From assembly GCA_030418545.1 (NCBI GenBank), contig QAIB01000002.1:186001-250000 (forward strand): a stretch of 64,000 bases of DNA, in the 5' to 3' direction. Below are positions 25,111 through 34,188 of the stretch, piece by piece. Source of the DNA: Xenophilus aerolatus (GTDB lineage: Bacteria; Pseudomonadota; Gammaproteobacteria; Burkholderiales; Burkholderiaceae_C). The position numbers were made by a program, and so were the translations under genes. Position 1 is the first letter of the stretch. Every line of letters begins with the position of its first letter. The notes beneath the pieces are model-generated. The model ran no database searches and had not been told where the DNA came from. It was given only the letters and a program-made list of their open reading frames with translations.

Positions 25111-26682
25111 ATGCAAGTCGCATTTCGCCTGAGCTGGCCTGCCCTGGCCGTGTCCGTCCTGGTCGCCGCGTGTGGCGGTGGCGGCGGTGGTGGCGGCTTC
25201 GGTCTTCCCATTGCGACTGCGCCGGCCCCGGCGCCCGCTCCGGCACCGGCACCGGCACCGGCACCGGCCCCATCGCCCGCGCCCGCGCCCGCGCCGGCGC
25301 CGGCTTCCGTGCTGAAGGGCACCACCACCCTGCGCGGTGCCGAGGTGACGGCCTTCTGCAGCAGCGGCCCGGTCGCCGCTGCACGGGCCGACGACGAGGG
25401 GCGGTGGAGCCTGTCCGTCGAGGCGTCCGCCTTTCCTTGCGTGCTCCGTGCGGTCGCGGAGAGCGGCTCCGTCGCCAAGGTCGCGACCCTGGCCAAGCAG
25501 TCCGGCGCGCCGCAAACGACCGTGATGTACTCGATCGCCTCCCAGCCCGGGCACGATGCCGGCATCAATCCGCTGACGGACCTCGTCCTGTCGCTGGCCG
25601 CGGGCCAGCCGCTGGACGCGTGGCTCGATGCGCATGCGGGCAGTCTGGCGCAGGCGGTCGCGGACCTGGCGGCCCCCATCACCGAAGCCGCGGGGCGCCT
25701 GAAGTCCTTGCTGGACGGTGCGGGCTATGCCCTGGACGCGGACCCGGCCATCGCCTTCGATGCCGACGCCGCCGCCCAGCTCGAAGGCTTCTTCGCTTCG
25801 CTGGCCGAGTCGCTGCAGAACGCCGGGATGACGCAGGAGCAGTTCGCCGAACTCATCGGCGCGGACGACGCAGCGCCCACCGCGCTGCCCTACACGCGCC
25901 GCTGGACGAACGCCGAGGTCGCGGCCATGCCGCAACTCAACAGTGCGTCGCTCGGCATCTCGGGCGGCGTGCTGTCGCTGAACACCGGCAGCGGGCTGGC
26001 TTCGGCGGTGGGTGCGTTCGTGGGCGGCGGGGTCGGCAACAAGGCGGTCCTGCAACTGCCCGGCTTCGACGGCCTGAAGGTGCGGGACTTCAAGAGCATC
26101 GAGATCGAGATGCAGCCCGACGCCGCGTACGCGCCCGGCCAGGGTCTGCCCTACGTGTCCTTCGACTTTGTGGTCGACATGCAATGCGGCCAGCCGCCGC
26201 TGGCTGCCGATGCGACCCTCGCGCAGGCCCGGGTGCGCTACCGCACGGTGACCTACGACACCTACTACCAGTACCTGCAGCCCGGCGGCGAGCACGACGG
26301 CACCCTCGTCCCGGGCCAGTTCTCGACGATGGTGATCACGCCGCAGAGCCGCGGCTGGCGGGTGTCGGCAGGCACGCCCATCGGGTCGACCGACATCAAC
26401 GGCAGCGAGACCGGCCAGACCGCGCTGGATGTCGCCGCGTTGCCCGCCGACGCCTGCTTCGCCGATGCGGCCACCGGCGACGGTGGCATGTTCAGGAACG
26501 CCGCTGCGGCGCCCGCCTGCGCGCTGGCGGCAGGGCTGGCGACCGATGCACCCGCAGCCTGTGGGGCGGCCTATCGGGGCGCCTACCTGTTCCTGGGCAG
26601 CAGCAGCAACCCCCATGCGTCGAGCTGGCAGGTCCGCTCGATGAGCTACAACCAGGGCGTGCGGACCTTCTCCTTCGAGTAG
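25111..26682 (+). CDS. secreted lipoprotein with poly-Gly and Pro-Ala linker
   Basis: About 523 residues. The N-terminus is a lipoprotein signal ending LAVSVLVAACGGGGGG, with the lipobox Cys at about residue 21. A run of glycines and then a (PA)n/(SP) linker of about 40 residues follows, likely spanning the envelope. After the linker comes a carboxypeptidase-regulatory-like beta-domain (KGTTTLRGAEVTAFCSSGPV) and a helical segment, then a C-terminal half with scattered Cys and VRSMSYNQGVRTFSFE at the end. No catalytic family was recognised. It diverges from the YadA-type gene across a 255-bp gap. Start ATG at 25111 has GGAGAG upstream; a GTG at 25102 is possible. Function unknown. Confidence 0.82.
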   Translation: MQVAFRLSWPALAVSVLVAACGGGGGGGGFGLPIATAPAPAPAPAPAPAPAPAPSPAPAPAPAPASVLKGTTTLRGAEVTAFCSSGPVAAARADDEGRWSLSVEASAFPCVLRAVAESGSVAKVATLAKQSGAPQTTVMYSIASQPGHDAGINPLTDLVLSLAAGQPLDAWLDAHAGSLAQAVADLAAPITEAAGRLKSLLDGAGYALDADPAIAFDADAAAQLEGFFASLAESLQNAGMTQEQFAELIGADDAAPTALPYTRRWTNAEVAAMPQLNSASLGISGGVLSLNTGSGLASAVGAFVGGGVGNKAVLQLPGFDGLKVRDFKSIEIEMQPDAAYAPGQGLPYVSFDFVVDMQCGQPPLAADATLAQARVRYRTVTYDTYYQYLQPGGEHDGTLVPGQFSTMVITPQSRGWRVSAGTPIGSTDINGSETGQTALDVAALPADACFADAATGDGGMFRNAAAAPACALAAGLATDAPAACGAAYRGAYLFLGSSSNPHASSWQVRSMSYNQGVRTFSFE

Positions 26683-26754
26683 GGCGACGCAGGCGGGGGC
26701 CGACGTCCGCGCACGCGCGGGGCCTCACAGGGGGGCGGCAGCTGTCGCTTTGCA

Positions 26755-27513
26755 TCATGTCCTGGGCTTGTCCTTGTCGAGGGGCAGGTCCAGGTCGAAG
26801 TCGGGCGCTGCGAATGTCGATGGGGCGCCCGGTTCCAGGCTTTCCGGCGCGACGAGCGCGTCGAAGTTGGTGGCCTGCCCGACGCGCTCCGACAGCGTGT
26901 AGACATCGCCTCCGCGCTCGATGAGGCCGCGCGCCTCCAGTTCCTTGAAGACCTTGTTCACCACCGGCCGGGAGAGCCCCGCGTAGGAGGCGATCACCGA
27001 CTGCGGGATCCGCTTGTCGATGACGCGCCTGCCGTCGGGACGTTCCTGCGTCAGGTCGTAGAGGGCCCGTCCCACGATCTGTTCGGCCGACAGGGTGGCC
27101 ACGCGCCGCATCCTGCGGCCCAGGGTGGCGAGGCGGCGCACCTTCATGTCCAGCAGGCCGAGGGCCACCGACGGGTAGGCCATGCACAGGCTGCGAACGA
27201 TGCGCCTGGGGATCACGTAGACCGACGAGGGCAGCGCGGCGATCAGGCTCACCTCGGATTGGTAGCCCTGATCGGCGAAGTGGGGGCCCAGGTAGAAGTC
27301 GTCGGGCTTGAGGAAGTGCGTCGTCAGGTCCTGCTCGCCCGAGCCGGTGGAGACCACGCGCAGCAGTCCGGCGGCGACGCAGTACACGGAGTCGGTGACT
27401 TCCTGCGCACGCAGGACCGCTTCGTTCTTGCGGAAGTCGCGCAGGCTGCTGGCATCGCTCACGGCCTTTCGGACCGCGTCGGGCAACTGCGACAGGAGGG
27501 GGTGGATGTACAT
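26755..27513 (-). CDS. Crp/Fnr-family transcriptional regulator
   Basis: A 252-residue regulator. The cyclic-nucleotide-binding-like domain occupies about residues 15-130 (LRDFRKNEAVLRAQEVTDSVY, FYLGPHFADQGYQSEVSL). The C-terminal winged HTH reads RIPQSVIASYAGLSRPVVNKV with KELEARGLIERGGDVYTL. The conserved cAMP-contact residues of true CRP are not evident, so the ligand is uncertain. An acidic tail (FDLDLPLDKDKP) extends past the HTH. It lies 209 bp downstream of the hfaD-like gene on the same strand and upstream of the YadA-type gene, so it is a good candidate to coordinate the surface-adhesion island. Start at 27513 chosen by domain position; an ATG at 27567 is possible. Confidence 0.9.
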   Translation of the reverse strand: MYIHPLLSQLPDAVRKAVSDASSLRDFRKNEAVLRAQEVTDSVYCVAAGLLRVVSTGSGEQDLTTHFLKPDDFYLGPHFADQGYQSEVSLIAALPSSVYVIPRRIVRSLCMAYPSVALGLLDMKVRRLATLGRRMRRVATLSAEQIVGRALYDLTQERPDGRRVIDKRIPQSVIASYAGLSRPVVNKVFKELEARGLIERGGDVYTLSERVGQATNFDALVAPESLEPGAPSTFAAPDFDLDLPLDKDKPRT

Positions 27514-27669
27514 GTTGGCTCTCGGCGTCTCTTCATGGTTGGTGCATTCACACAGGTTCGTCGGCATCTGGGTGCTGATCGAAAAAAGAGAACCCGAAGG
27601 CGCGCGAATCGCACCTCCAGGTTCAACTGGCGCCGGGGGGCCGGAAGGCGCCAGGGCGGAAACTCCGCA

Positions 27670-27701
27670 CCCGGCCCGGCTTCGATGGAAGCAGGGCCGG
27701 G
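27670..27701 (-). terminator. stem-loop downstream of the hfaD-like gene
   Basis: CCCGGCCCGGCTTC (27670-27683) pairs with GAAGCAGGGCCGGG (27688-27701) with one mismatch and a four-base loop. It begins 21 bases past the hfaD-like stop in the direction of transcription. There is only a short T-run after it, so it may be a weak or Rho-assisted terminator separating the array from the crp/fnr gene. Confidence 0.5.
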
Positions 27702-27722
27702 GCTCGTGGGTCGGGCAGGCTC

Positions 27723-30700
27723 CTACTTGGCGGCGATCGTGGAGACCGCCGAGTTGCCCACCGCGCTGGCGGTGACCTGGTTGCCCGACGCGCGCAAGGT
27801 CGCTGCGTTGACACCCCCGTTCACCTCCGTCCCGACCGAGTTGGCGCTAGCCAGGGCCGTCACCGCACCGGTGTTGGTCTGGCTGTTGCCGATGGCGCCG
27901 GAGGCCACTCCGGTGTTCAGTCCGGACAGCGTAAGCGCATTGGTGGCGCTGTTGCCGTAGGCCTGCGCCGACACGGAGTTGGCGCTGATGCCGATGACGC
28001 TGTTGCTCACTCCGGTCGCCGGTGTGACACCGCTGTTGAGGGCGACGAGGTAGCTGGAGCCGGAACTGCTGGCCGTGACCGCCGCGGTGTTGGTCTGGCT
28101 GTTCAGCACCACGGCGGCTGCCTGGGCCGACGCCGAGATTGCGCCGCTGGCGGGCGAGCCGCCATAGGTCATGGACACCATCGCATCGTTCCAGGTCGAG
28201 GCGTAGTTGGCTCCCGGCGTGGCATTGAGCACGTTGGTGGCCGCGTTGCCGCGTGCCAGCGCCGACGTGCTGTTGCCCTGCACGGCCACGGCACCGCCAT
28301 TGAGGGCCGCGTAGTACGGAAGGCCGGCACCACCATTCAGTGCGACCCCGAGCTCGGTGGATGCCGAAGCATTCACCGCCGACGCGTTCGTCTGCACGTT
28401 GTTCAGCGCGGCGCTGGCGCCCAGGCTGGCCGGCCCGTCGATGCTCAGCGTGTTGTTCGCACGGTTGGCCGAGGCCTCGGCCACCGTGCTGTTGCCGCTG
28501 ATGGTGAAGGTGCTGCCCGCCACGCCCGTGCTGCCCGTCAGGACGCTGTCGTTGTTGTAGATCCGGGTGCTCGCATGGCTGCTCACCCCCGTCCCGCTGG
28601 ACGACTGCTGGTTGACCAGGACATGGTCGGCGACCGCGGAGGTGCCGAGAACACCGTTCGAGGCGTACGCCAGACTTTCGTCCTGCGAGGCGACGCTCGC
28701 CCCACCGGTGACGCTCACCTTGTTGGTCGCGTCGTTGGCGACGCCCAGTGCCAGGTTGCTGTTGTTCGACAGCGAAACGGTGCTCTGGGAAACGGCCGCC
28801 GGGGCGAACATTTCCAGGCCCGATGAGGCCGAGACGGTGCCGGCGCTGCCTTGCACCGACAGCAGCGCGGAGCTGGCAGTCGTCTGGTTGGCGACGGTCG
28901 CGACCGTGTTGGTGGCGGTGTTGGCCACCGAGCGGGCGCTCTGCGCATTGCCGTCGACGGCCAGGGTCGAGCCGCTGACCGCGGCGCCCGGCGTGGCATC
29001 GATGGCGAAGGTGCCGTAGACCGCGCTGTTCAAGGTCGAGGTGTCCACCGCCTGCAGGTTGCTCAGGGCCAGGTCGGCCCGGGCGGTGAGTGCGCCGCCG
29101 GCCGTGCTGGCCGAGGCGACATCGCTGCCCGAGGTGCTCGACAGGCCGTTCGCGCTCGCGCTCGCGGTGTTCGTGGCGGCATTGCCCGTGACCGAACCGG
29201 CCGTCGTGTTGCCGGACACGGACAGGCGGCTGTCGCGCACCGTGATCGACTCGCCGCCGCGCAGGGCCAGCATCACGCCGCCGCCGTTGGGCGTGCCGGT
29301 GGAGGGGGGAACGCTGCCGCTCAGCGCAAGCGAACCGCCTTCGACGAGATCGCCGTACTGCGAGACCGTTGCCGGATACCCCGCGGCATTGCGCGACAGC
29401 TGGTGCGGGCCCGATACGCCCCAACCCTGGGTCTGCAGGTAGGCGATCGCGTCGGAGGACAGGCTCGACGTGTCGACGTACAGCGTCCCCGCGGTCAACA
29501 CGGCGTTGCTGTGCGCGAGGCCGGTGCCCGTGATCTGGTAGCTGAAGGGGCCGCCGTCCGTCGGGGCGGTGCCAGGCACGCCGATCACCGACGACACGTT
29601 CGCCGCGGTCACCTGCATGTTCTGCAGCGCGCCGGTGGCGGCCAGCGAGTTGGCGTCGAGCGACAGGACGTTGGTGGCGCCGTTGCTCACCGCCTTGGCC
29701 TGCAGCAGGTTGCCCTGCGCACTGACCGTCGCGTTGTCGACGAGCGTCGCCTGCAGCGTCGACGGGTTGCCGACGCTGGCTTCACGCCCCACCTGCACCA
29801 GCACGCGGGCCGACGAGCCCGGCTCGACCGGGTTGTCGACCAGCGAGGCCGTCACCGTGCCCAGCCCGGACTGTGCGTTCTGCAGGCTGAAGGCGGCGTC
29901 GGTGACCAGCGTGGTGGTGGTGCCGGTGCTGGTGGCCGAGGCGATGCCGCGGCCCTCCAGGGCCGACGAGACGACCGCCAGGTCGTTGCCCGATGCCTTG
30001 ACGGTGTTGGCGGCGCGGCTGCCGTAGGCCAGTGCCTCGACATCGTTGTTCGAGGCGCTCACCGTCGAGCCGACCACGTTGCGCTCGATCGTCGTACTCA
30101 CCACGTCGCCGCCGCCCACGCCGGCCGAGACGGCCACACCCGTGCCGGTGGCCTGGGTGCTGGTGACGTTGGCCACCGGTGCGAAGCCTTCGCCCAGGCC
30201 GGTGCCCAGGTTGCCCACTGCCAGCGTGACCGCGTTGGTGGCGTCGTTGCCGTAGGCGGCACCCACGACGGCGTTGCCGGTGGTGGCCACCGTGCTGCCG
30301 GTGAGGTTGCCCTCGACCGACGCGCCGACGGAGATGCCGCCGGCGCTGCCGCTGATGGCCGTGTTCGTGCCCACCTTCTGGTCGTTGAGAACGGCATGCA
30401 CCGCAAGCACCGTGGGTTGGGTGGCCACGCCGTTGTCGAAGACGGCGCCGCCGGTCGCCTTCGAATCGTAGGTGACCTGCGACGCGACCGCGCCCTGTTG
30501 CGCCACCAGCTGAACGGCATTGGCGTCCACGCCGATGCTGTTGCTGCCCAGGTTGCCGTAGGCCACGGCGCGCTGCAGGTTGTCCGACACCGTCAGGTCA
30601 CCGCCGGTGACGTGCGTGCCCGCGGCGATGCCCGTGAGGGCGTCCGACAGGCTGGCGGTGGCATTCCCGCGCTGGTATTGCACGCTGGCGATGCCCGTGG

Positions 30701-31235
30701 AGCCGCCGGCGCCGAGCGTGGTGCCTTCCAGGGCCAGCGCGTTGCTGCCGTTGTTGCCGACGGCGACTGCCTCCTGCGTGTTGCCCTTCACACCGAGGGT
30801 GCTGCCGGCGATCGTGTTGAAGCCGGGCACGAAGGGGGCGGTGCCGCGCGAGTCGGCATCGATGCCCGTGACGATGTTCGACGCGGTGGCCGACACCGGC
30901 GCGGCCTGGTTGATCTGCAGGCTGGAGATCGTCAGCGCGCCTTCGGCCGAAACGTTCAGGTTGCCGGTCGCGCCCTTGCTTCCGCCGGTGAGGCTTGCCA
31001 CGGGCGAGCCCACCAGGCCGAGCGTGTTCGCATCGAGCGAGATGCGCTGGCTCACGTCGTTGCCGTAGGCCGCCGTCGAGGTGTTGTTGTCGCTCACCGA
31101 CACCGTGCTGTCGTGCGTGACGCCGCCGGTCGCGCCCGTCATGGCGACGGTGCTCACGTCGGCGGAGCTGGCCGTCACGGACGCTGCCGTGTTGCCCGAG
31201 GAGTTCAGGTTCTGCTGGTTGTTGACGATCGCGGC
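27723..31235 (-). CDS. hfaD: 3' part of interrupted hfaD-like repeat-protein gene (after in-frame TAG)
   Basis: An open frame of 1,170 codons, exactly in frame with the segment at 31236-32624 and separated from it only by one TAG. It has no good start of its own (a GTG at 31178 has no obvious ribosome binding site). It is built of beta-strand-type repeats with a recurring GN-x-A-T-N-x-L core (for example YGNDATNAVTLAVG, VSNGATNVLSLDA, RGNAATNVLNATPG, YGNSATNALTLSG), at least thirteen copies, each followed by glycine- and threonine-rich strands. Near the C-terminus NSQTNTAAVTA and GNSQTNTGAVTA resemble curlin motifs and the HfaA-like protein. It ends in STIAAK with no anchor domain. Length and position fit the large subunit (HfaD) of an hfaABD system. 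The reading frame is intact, so the TAG may be a recent mutation, a read-through site or a base error. Confidence 0.72.
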   Translation of the reverse strand, partial: AAIVNNQQNLNSSGNTAASVTASSADVSTVAMTGATGGVTHDSTVSVSDNNTSTAAYGNDVSQRISLDANTLGLVGSPVASLTGGSKGATGNLNVSAEGALTISSLQINQAAPVSATASNIVTGIDADSRGTAPFVPGFNTIAGSTLGVKGNTQEAVAVGNNGSNALALEGTTLGAGGSTGIASVQYQRGNATASLSDALTGIAAGTHVTGGDLTVSDNLQRAVAYGNLGSNSIGVDANAVQLVAQQGAVASQVTYDSKATGGAVFDNGVATQPTVLAVHAVLNDQKVGTNTAISGSAGGISVGASVEGNLTGSTVATTGNAVVGAAYGNDATNAVTLAVGNLGTGLGEGFAPVANVTSTQATGTGVAVSAGVGGGDVVSTTIERNVVGSTVSASNNDVEALAYGSRAANTVKASGNDLAVVSSALEGRGIASATSTGTTTTLVTDAAFSLQNAQSGLGTVTASLVDNPVEPGSSARVLVQVGREASVGNPSTLQATLVDNATVSAQGNLLQAKAVSNGATNVLSLDANSLAATGALQNMQVTAANVSSVIGVPGTAPTDGGPFSYQITGTGLAHSNAVLTAGTLYVDTSSLSSDAIAYLQTQGWGVSGPHQLSRNAAGYPATVSQYGDLVEGGSLALSGSVPPSTGTPNGGGVMLALRGGESITVRDSRLSVSGNTTAGSVTGNAATNTASASANGLSSTSGSDVASASTAGGALTARADLALSNLQAVDTSTLNSAVYGTFAIDATPGAAVSGSTLAVDGNAQSARSVANTATNTVATVANQTTASSALLSVQGSAGTVSASSGLEMFAPAAVSQSTVSLSNNSNLALGVANDATNKVSVTGGASVASQDESLAYASNGVLGTSAVADHVLVNQQSSSGTGVSSHASTRIYNNDSVLTGSTGVAGSTFTISGNSTVAEASANRANNTLSIDGPASLGASAALNNVQTNASAVNASASTELGVALNGGAGLPYYAALNGGAVAVQGNSTSALARGNAATNVLNATPGANYASTWNDAMVSMTYGGSPASGAISASAQAAAVVLNSQTNTAAVTASSSGSSYLVALNSGVTPATGVSNSVIGISANSVSAQAYGNSATNALTLSGLNTGVASGAIGNSQTNTGAVTALASANSVGTEVNGGVNAATLRASGNQVTASAVGNSAVSTIAAK

Positions 31236-32624
31236 CTAGCCCGTGAACGACGCGGCAGCGCCGACGGCGATCTCGCTCGACGCGACGCTGCCCGTCGCCT
31301 TGGCGCGGATGGTGTTGTCGTCCACCGCCACCGCGCCGCCGTTGACCGACTGGACCGCTGCGACGATGCCGGCGGACTGCGTGCTGCTCGACAGCGGGGA
31401 GAAGTTGACCTGCGAATTGGTGATCACCAGGGAGGCGTCGGCGCCGTACGCCAGCGCGCTGCCGGCACCGTAGGCCACCTGGCCCGAGGGCGAGGCCGGC
31501 GCGGCCTCGTCGACGAACGAAACGCCCGGGGCCAGCGCGATGCGGTTGCCCGCGGCGCCCGCCGCAGCGCCGACGGCCTCGTTGCCGGTGGCGGCGCTGG
31601 TGATGCTGTTGCCGGTGACCGAGAGGCTGCCGGTGAGGGTGTTCACGGCGCCATCGTTGCCCGAGACGCCGGCGATGATCCGTGCATCCTGCGTGGTGGC
31701 GGAGGTGAGCTTGGAGGTGGTCTCCGTCGGCGAGGAACGTGCCTGGTCATTGACCAGCACGGCACTGCCCGCGAAGGTCGACGCACCGCCGGCCTGGATG
31801 TCGATCAGGTTGGTCGCGACGTTGCTCTTGGCGCTCGAGGCGATCGCGTTGCCGTCCAGCTGGGGCGAGGAGGAGGTGGTGCCGTTGACGTCGGTGCCGA
31901 CGGTCAGCGCGATGGAGTTGTCGACCGCCCGCGCGGTCGACGCGGCGGGATCCGAGTTGCCGGTGGAGTCGCGGCCCTTCTGGTAGGTCTGCAGGACCAG
32001 GGTGCCCTTGGAGACGAACAAGTCCGGGTTGGTGTTGTCGAAGACCACCGAGCCGGTCGAGTCCGACACGTAGTCCACGGGCACGGTGCCGGCAAGCGTT
32101 GTCGAGGCGCTGTTGACCACGGTGCTGGCGGCGATGCTGTTGTCGAGCACCGACGCGGTGCTGCCGCTGAGCGAGCCCAGCTGCGCACCGAGCTCGTTGC
32201 CCTGCACCAGCGAGTTCACCCGGCCGGTGTTGTTCTGCCATGCATAGGCGGCCACGCCCACGCCGTCGGCCACGGACAGGTCGATGTTGCCCACGAAGGC
32301 GTTGCCGACCGCGTTCGCCTTGACGATGTTGAACTCGACGCCGACCGTGCTGGCGTTGGCCGAGTCGGCCGAAATCATCGTCGTGCCGTCGACCGCCTGC
32401 GCACCGATGGTCTGGGTGTTCAATTGATTCGACTGGCTGCCCGGGTGGCCCAGCACCGTGGCGGTGTAGACGCCCGCGGCGTTGTGCACGGTGATGCTGG
32501 CGTCGGCGTTCAGCGTCTCGGCCATCGCGCCGCCGGCGATGACCGAGGCCAGAACGGCCATGCTGACTTGGGTGCGCGTGGGTTGGCGGCTGCGCGCGCC
32601 GCGAAGGTTCTTGCGTGATTTCAT
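31236..32624 (-). CDS. hfaD: 5' part of hfaD-like beta-repeat surface protein gene (ends at in-frame TAG)
   Basis: 462 codons from ATG 32624 to TAG 31236-31238. The N-terminus has a long basic leader and a signal peptide (SMAVLASVIAGGAMAE). It is followed by beta-repeat protein with few charged residues and many Asn, Ser, Thr, Val and Ala, for example SVADGVGVAAYAWQNNTGRV and NVATNLIDIQAGG. The last residues before the stop (SEIAVGAAASFTG) and the first after it (AAIVNNQQN) match the repeat register used elsewhere in the protein, so both segments are one gene of about 1,633 codons. The gene follows hfaB by 141 bp, like hfaD in hfaABD operons. Translation of the first part alone would give a secreted truncated protein. 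Confidence 0.75.
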   Translation of the reverse strand: MKSRKNLRGARSRQPTRTQVSMAVLASVIAGGAMAETLNADASITVHNAAGVYTATVLGHPGSQSNQLNTQTIGAQAVDGTTMISADSANASTVGVEFNIVKANAVGNAFVGNIDLSVADGVGVAAYAWQNNTGRVNSLVQGNELGAQLGSLSGSTASVLDNSIAASTVVNSASTTLAGTVPVDYVSDSTGSVVFDNTNPDLFVSKGTLVLQTYQKGRDSTGNSDPAASTARAVDNSIALTVGTDVNGTTSSSPQLDGNAIASSAKSNVATNLIDIQAGGASTFAGSAVLVNDQARSSPTETTSKLTSATTQDARIIAGVSGNDGAVNTLTGSLSVTGNSITSAATGNEAVGAAAGAAGNRIALAPGVSFVDEAAPASPSGQVAYGAGSALAYGADASLVITNSQVNFSPLSSSTQSAGIVAAVQSVNGGAVAVDDNTIRAKATGSVASSEIAVGAAASFTG

Positions 32625-32739
32625 GATGACACTGGTGTTCGATAAATGAAAGGTGGGTGGTGCCGGCGCCGGCCGGACATGCATGTATCAACGAGAGCTA
32701 TGTGGTCGCTGGTGTCTCCTCCTCCGGTTCCCCTTGCCG

Positions 32740-32765
32740 CTTCTCTTGTCTTGTCTTCTCTTCTC
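32740..32765 (-). other. polypurine tract between hfaB-like and hfaD-like genes
   Basis: Immediately past the hfaB-like TAA, the coding strand reads as repeating GAGAAGA and GACAA blocks, almost free of pyrimidines, in a 141-bp gap. Purine-rich stretches like this can carry ribosome entry or mRNA-processing signals between the abundance-critical subunit genes; I see no hairpin terminator in it. Confidence 0.4.
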
Positions 32766-34169
32766 TTATTTGCCTTGTTCGTTGCGCGCCGGCCGCTCGA
32801 TGCGCGGCGCTTCGGCGCCGCCGGCCACGCGCAGCCGGGCGATGACCTGCAGGCCGGGCTCGCCACGGTGGATCGAGGTGTCGGCCGCGTCCGGCCGCCA
32901 GGCCACGGCGACCGCGCCGGGCGCGATGCCGCGCGAGGCCAGGGCGCCCACGACGGCGGAGACCCGCTCGTCGATGAGCCCGTCACGCTTGCGTGCATCC
33001 CAGTTCTCGGTGTCGCGGGCGGCGAGCGTGACCTCGACGTCCTGCTTGCGCGCGAGGGCGGCGATCTGGTCGAGCGTGGACATCGCCGCGCCGCCCAGGG
33101 TGGACGAACCGATGTCGAAGCCGATCTGGCTGGCGCTCGGCGATGCGTCTGCGCTGGCTCCGGCCACCGGACCGCGCGCCAGGTTGACCGCCTGGCCGGT
33201 GGCCGCTGCGGGCGCCGACCCGGGCTTGGCCTCGGGGTTCTGGATCGTGCGAAGCTTCTCGGCGACCGCCGTGGGCAGGGGCGCGCCGCTGCCGGGGCGC
33301 AGCGTCAGGCAGGGCTCGGGATCCACCTGCGTGACGGTGCCCAGGAGGCGGACCACGCCTTCCTCCAGGGCGGTGCGTATCCCGAGCTGCAGCGGCTCCT
33401 GCCCCTTGCTGCCGATGTCGACATCGAACAGGTCGCTGCCGAAGAAGCGGAACACGTTCAGGCCCACTTCGTAGCCGTGGAACTGCTTGGTCAGGCTGAC
33501 GGTCTTGCGCACCACCAGCGAGCGGGTGTCGACGATGCGCAGGTCCACGCCGACCGAGGCGGTGAAGGTCCGGGCCTTGGCACCCGCCTGGTTCTTGGAG
33601 ATGTCGAAGCCGCCGGAATTGATGTTGTAGTTCAGCTCCGTGATGCCGCCGACGATGTAGTAGTCGGACTTGTGGATGCTGCCGCCGAAGTACGGCATCC
33701 AGGGCACCACCTGCGCGTTGCCGTTGTTGCCCAGGCGGTGCGTCATGCCGTCGCCGAGTTGCCGCCGGTCGGCGTAGCCGAGTTCGCGTTCGGCGATCAC
33801 CGGGTCGAAGCGCTCGGCCACGCCTACGGCGCCCGTGAGCTTGCCCAGCGCCGAATACACCATGAGCGCGCCGCCCTGCGTGATGGCGTTGCCCTCGTTG
33901 ATGCTGTACTTGCCGGTGTAGTCCTTCACGTCCCCGACGCTGACCACGATCGGCGCGCGCGCCGAGGCCGCGACGTGGTCGGCAAAGCAGGCGAGCACGC
34001 CTTCCATGGGCGTGACGTTGTCGCGCACCGAGGGGCCGAGCAGGATCGGCACCTCACCGGGCGCCACGCGTTGCTGGGGGATGTAGGTGCAACCGGAGGC
34101 CAGGGCCACGGCGGCTGCACACAGGCCGATGCGCCAGGCGCGGGCGGAGCTGTTGGTCTTGTTCTGCAT
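32766..34169 (-). CDS. hfaB: CsgG/HfaB-family outer-membrane lipoprotein with OmpA-like C-terminal extension
   Basis: 467 residues. The lipobox LASGC puts the lipidated Cys at position 27. The CsgG-type pore domain spans about residues 30-300; visible blocks are PVILLG-like VPILLGPSVRDN, IVVSVGDVKDYTGKYS, SDYYIVGGITELNYNI, VGVDLRIVDTRSLVVRK and FRFFGSDLFDVDI. HfaB and CsgG form the outer-membrane channel that exports unfolded amyloid subunits. Beyond the usual end there is a domain (about 345-450) with IGFDIGSSTLGGAAMSTLDQ and DERVSAVVGALASRGI, which resembles the OmpA C-terminal peptidoglycan-binding fold. It is preceded by a Pro/Ala/Ser linker. The gene is 19 bp past the hfaA-like gene with AGGAAAGAG before the ATG. 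Confidence 0.88.
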   Translation of the reverse strand: MQNKTNSSARAWRIGLCAAAVALASGCTYIPQQRVAPGEVPILLGPSVRDNVTPMEGVLACFADHVAASARAPIVVSVGDVKDYTGKYSINEGNAITQGGALMVYSALGKLTGAVGVAERFDPVIAERELGYADRRQLGDGMTHRLGNNGNAQVVPWMPYFGGSIHKSDYYIVGGITELNYNINSGGFDISKNQAGAKARTFTASVGVDLRIVDTRSLVVRKTVSLTKQFHGYEVGLNVFRFFGSDLFDVDIGSKGQEPLQLGIRTALEEGVVRLLGTVTQVDPEPCLTLRPGSGAPLPTAVAEKLRTIQNPEAKPGSAPAAATGQAVNLARGPVAGASADASPSASQIGFDIGSSTLGGAAMSTLDQIAALARKQDVEVTLAARDTENWDARKRDGLIDERVSAVVGALASRGIAPGAVAVAWRPDAADTSIHRGEPGLQVIARLRVAGGAEAPRIERPARNEQGK

Positions 34170-34188
34170 GACTTGCTCTTTCCTGCGC

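Noticed and set aside
25200-25310. A CRISPR-like or short tandem DNA repeat
   Set aside because: The repetitive bases encode the Pro-Ala linker; there are no spacers or repeat-spacer periodicity.
28851-32618. A 1,255-codon open frame on the plus strand opposite the hfaD-like gene
   Set aside because: It mirrors the low-complexity repeats of the minus-strand gene; composition is Arg/Gly/His-rich with no domain, and the minus strand has a signal peptide and operon context.
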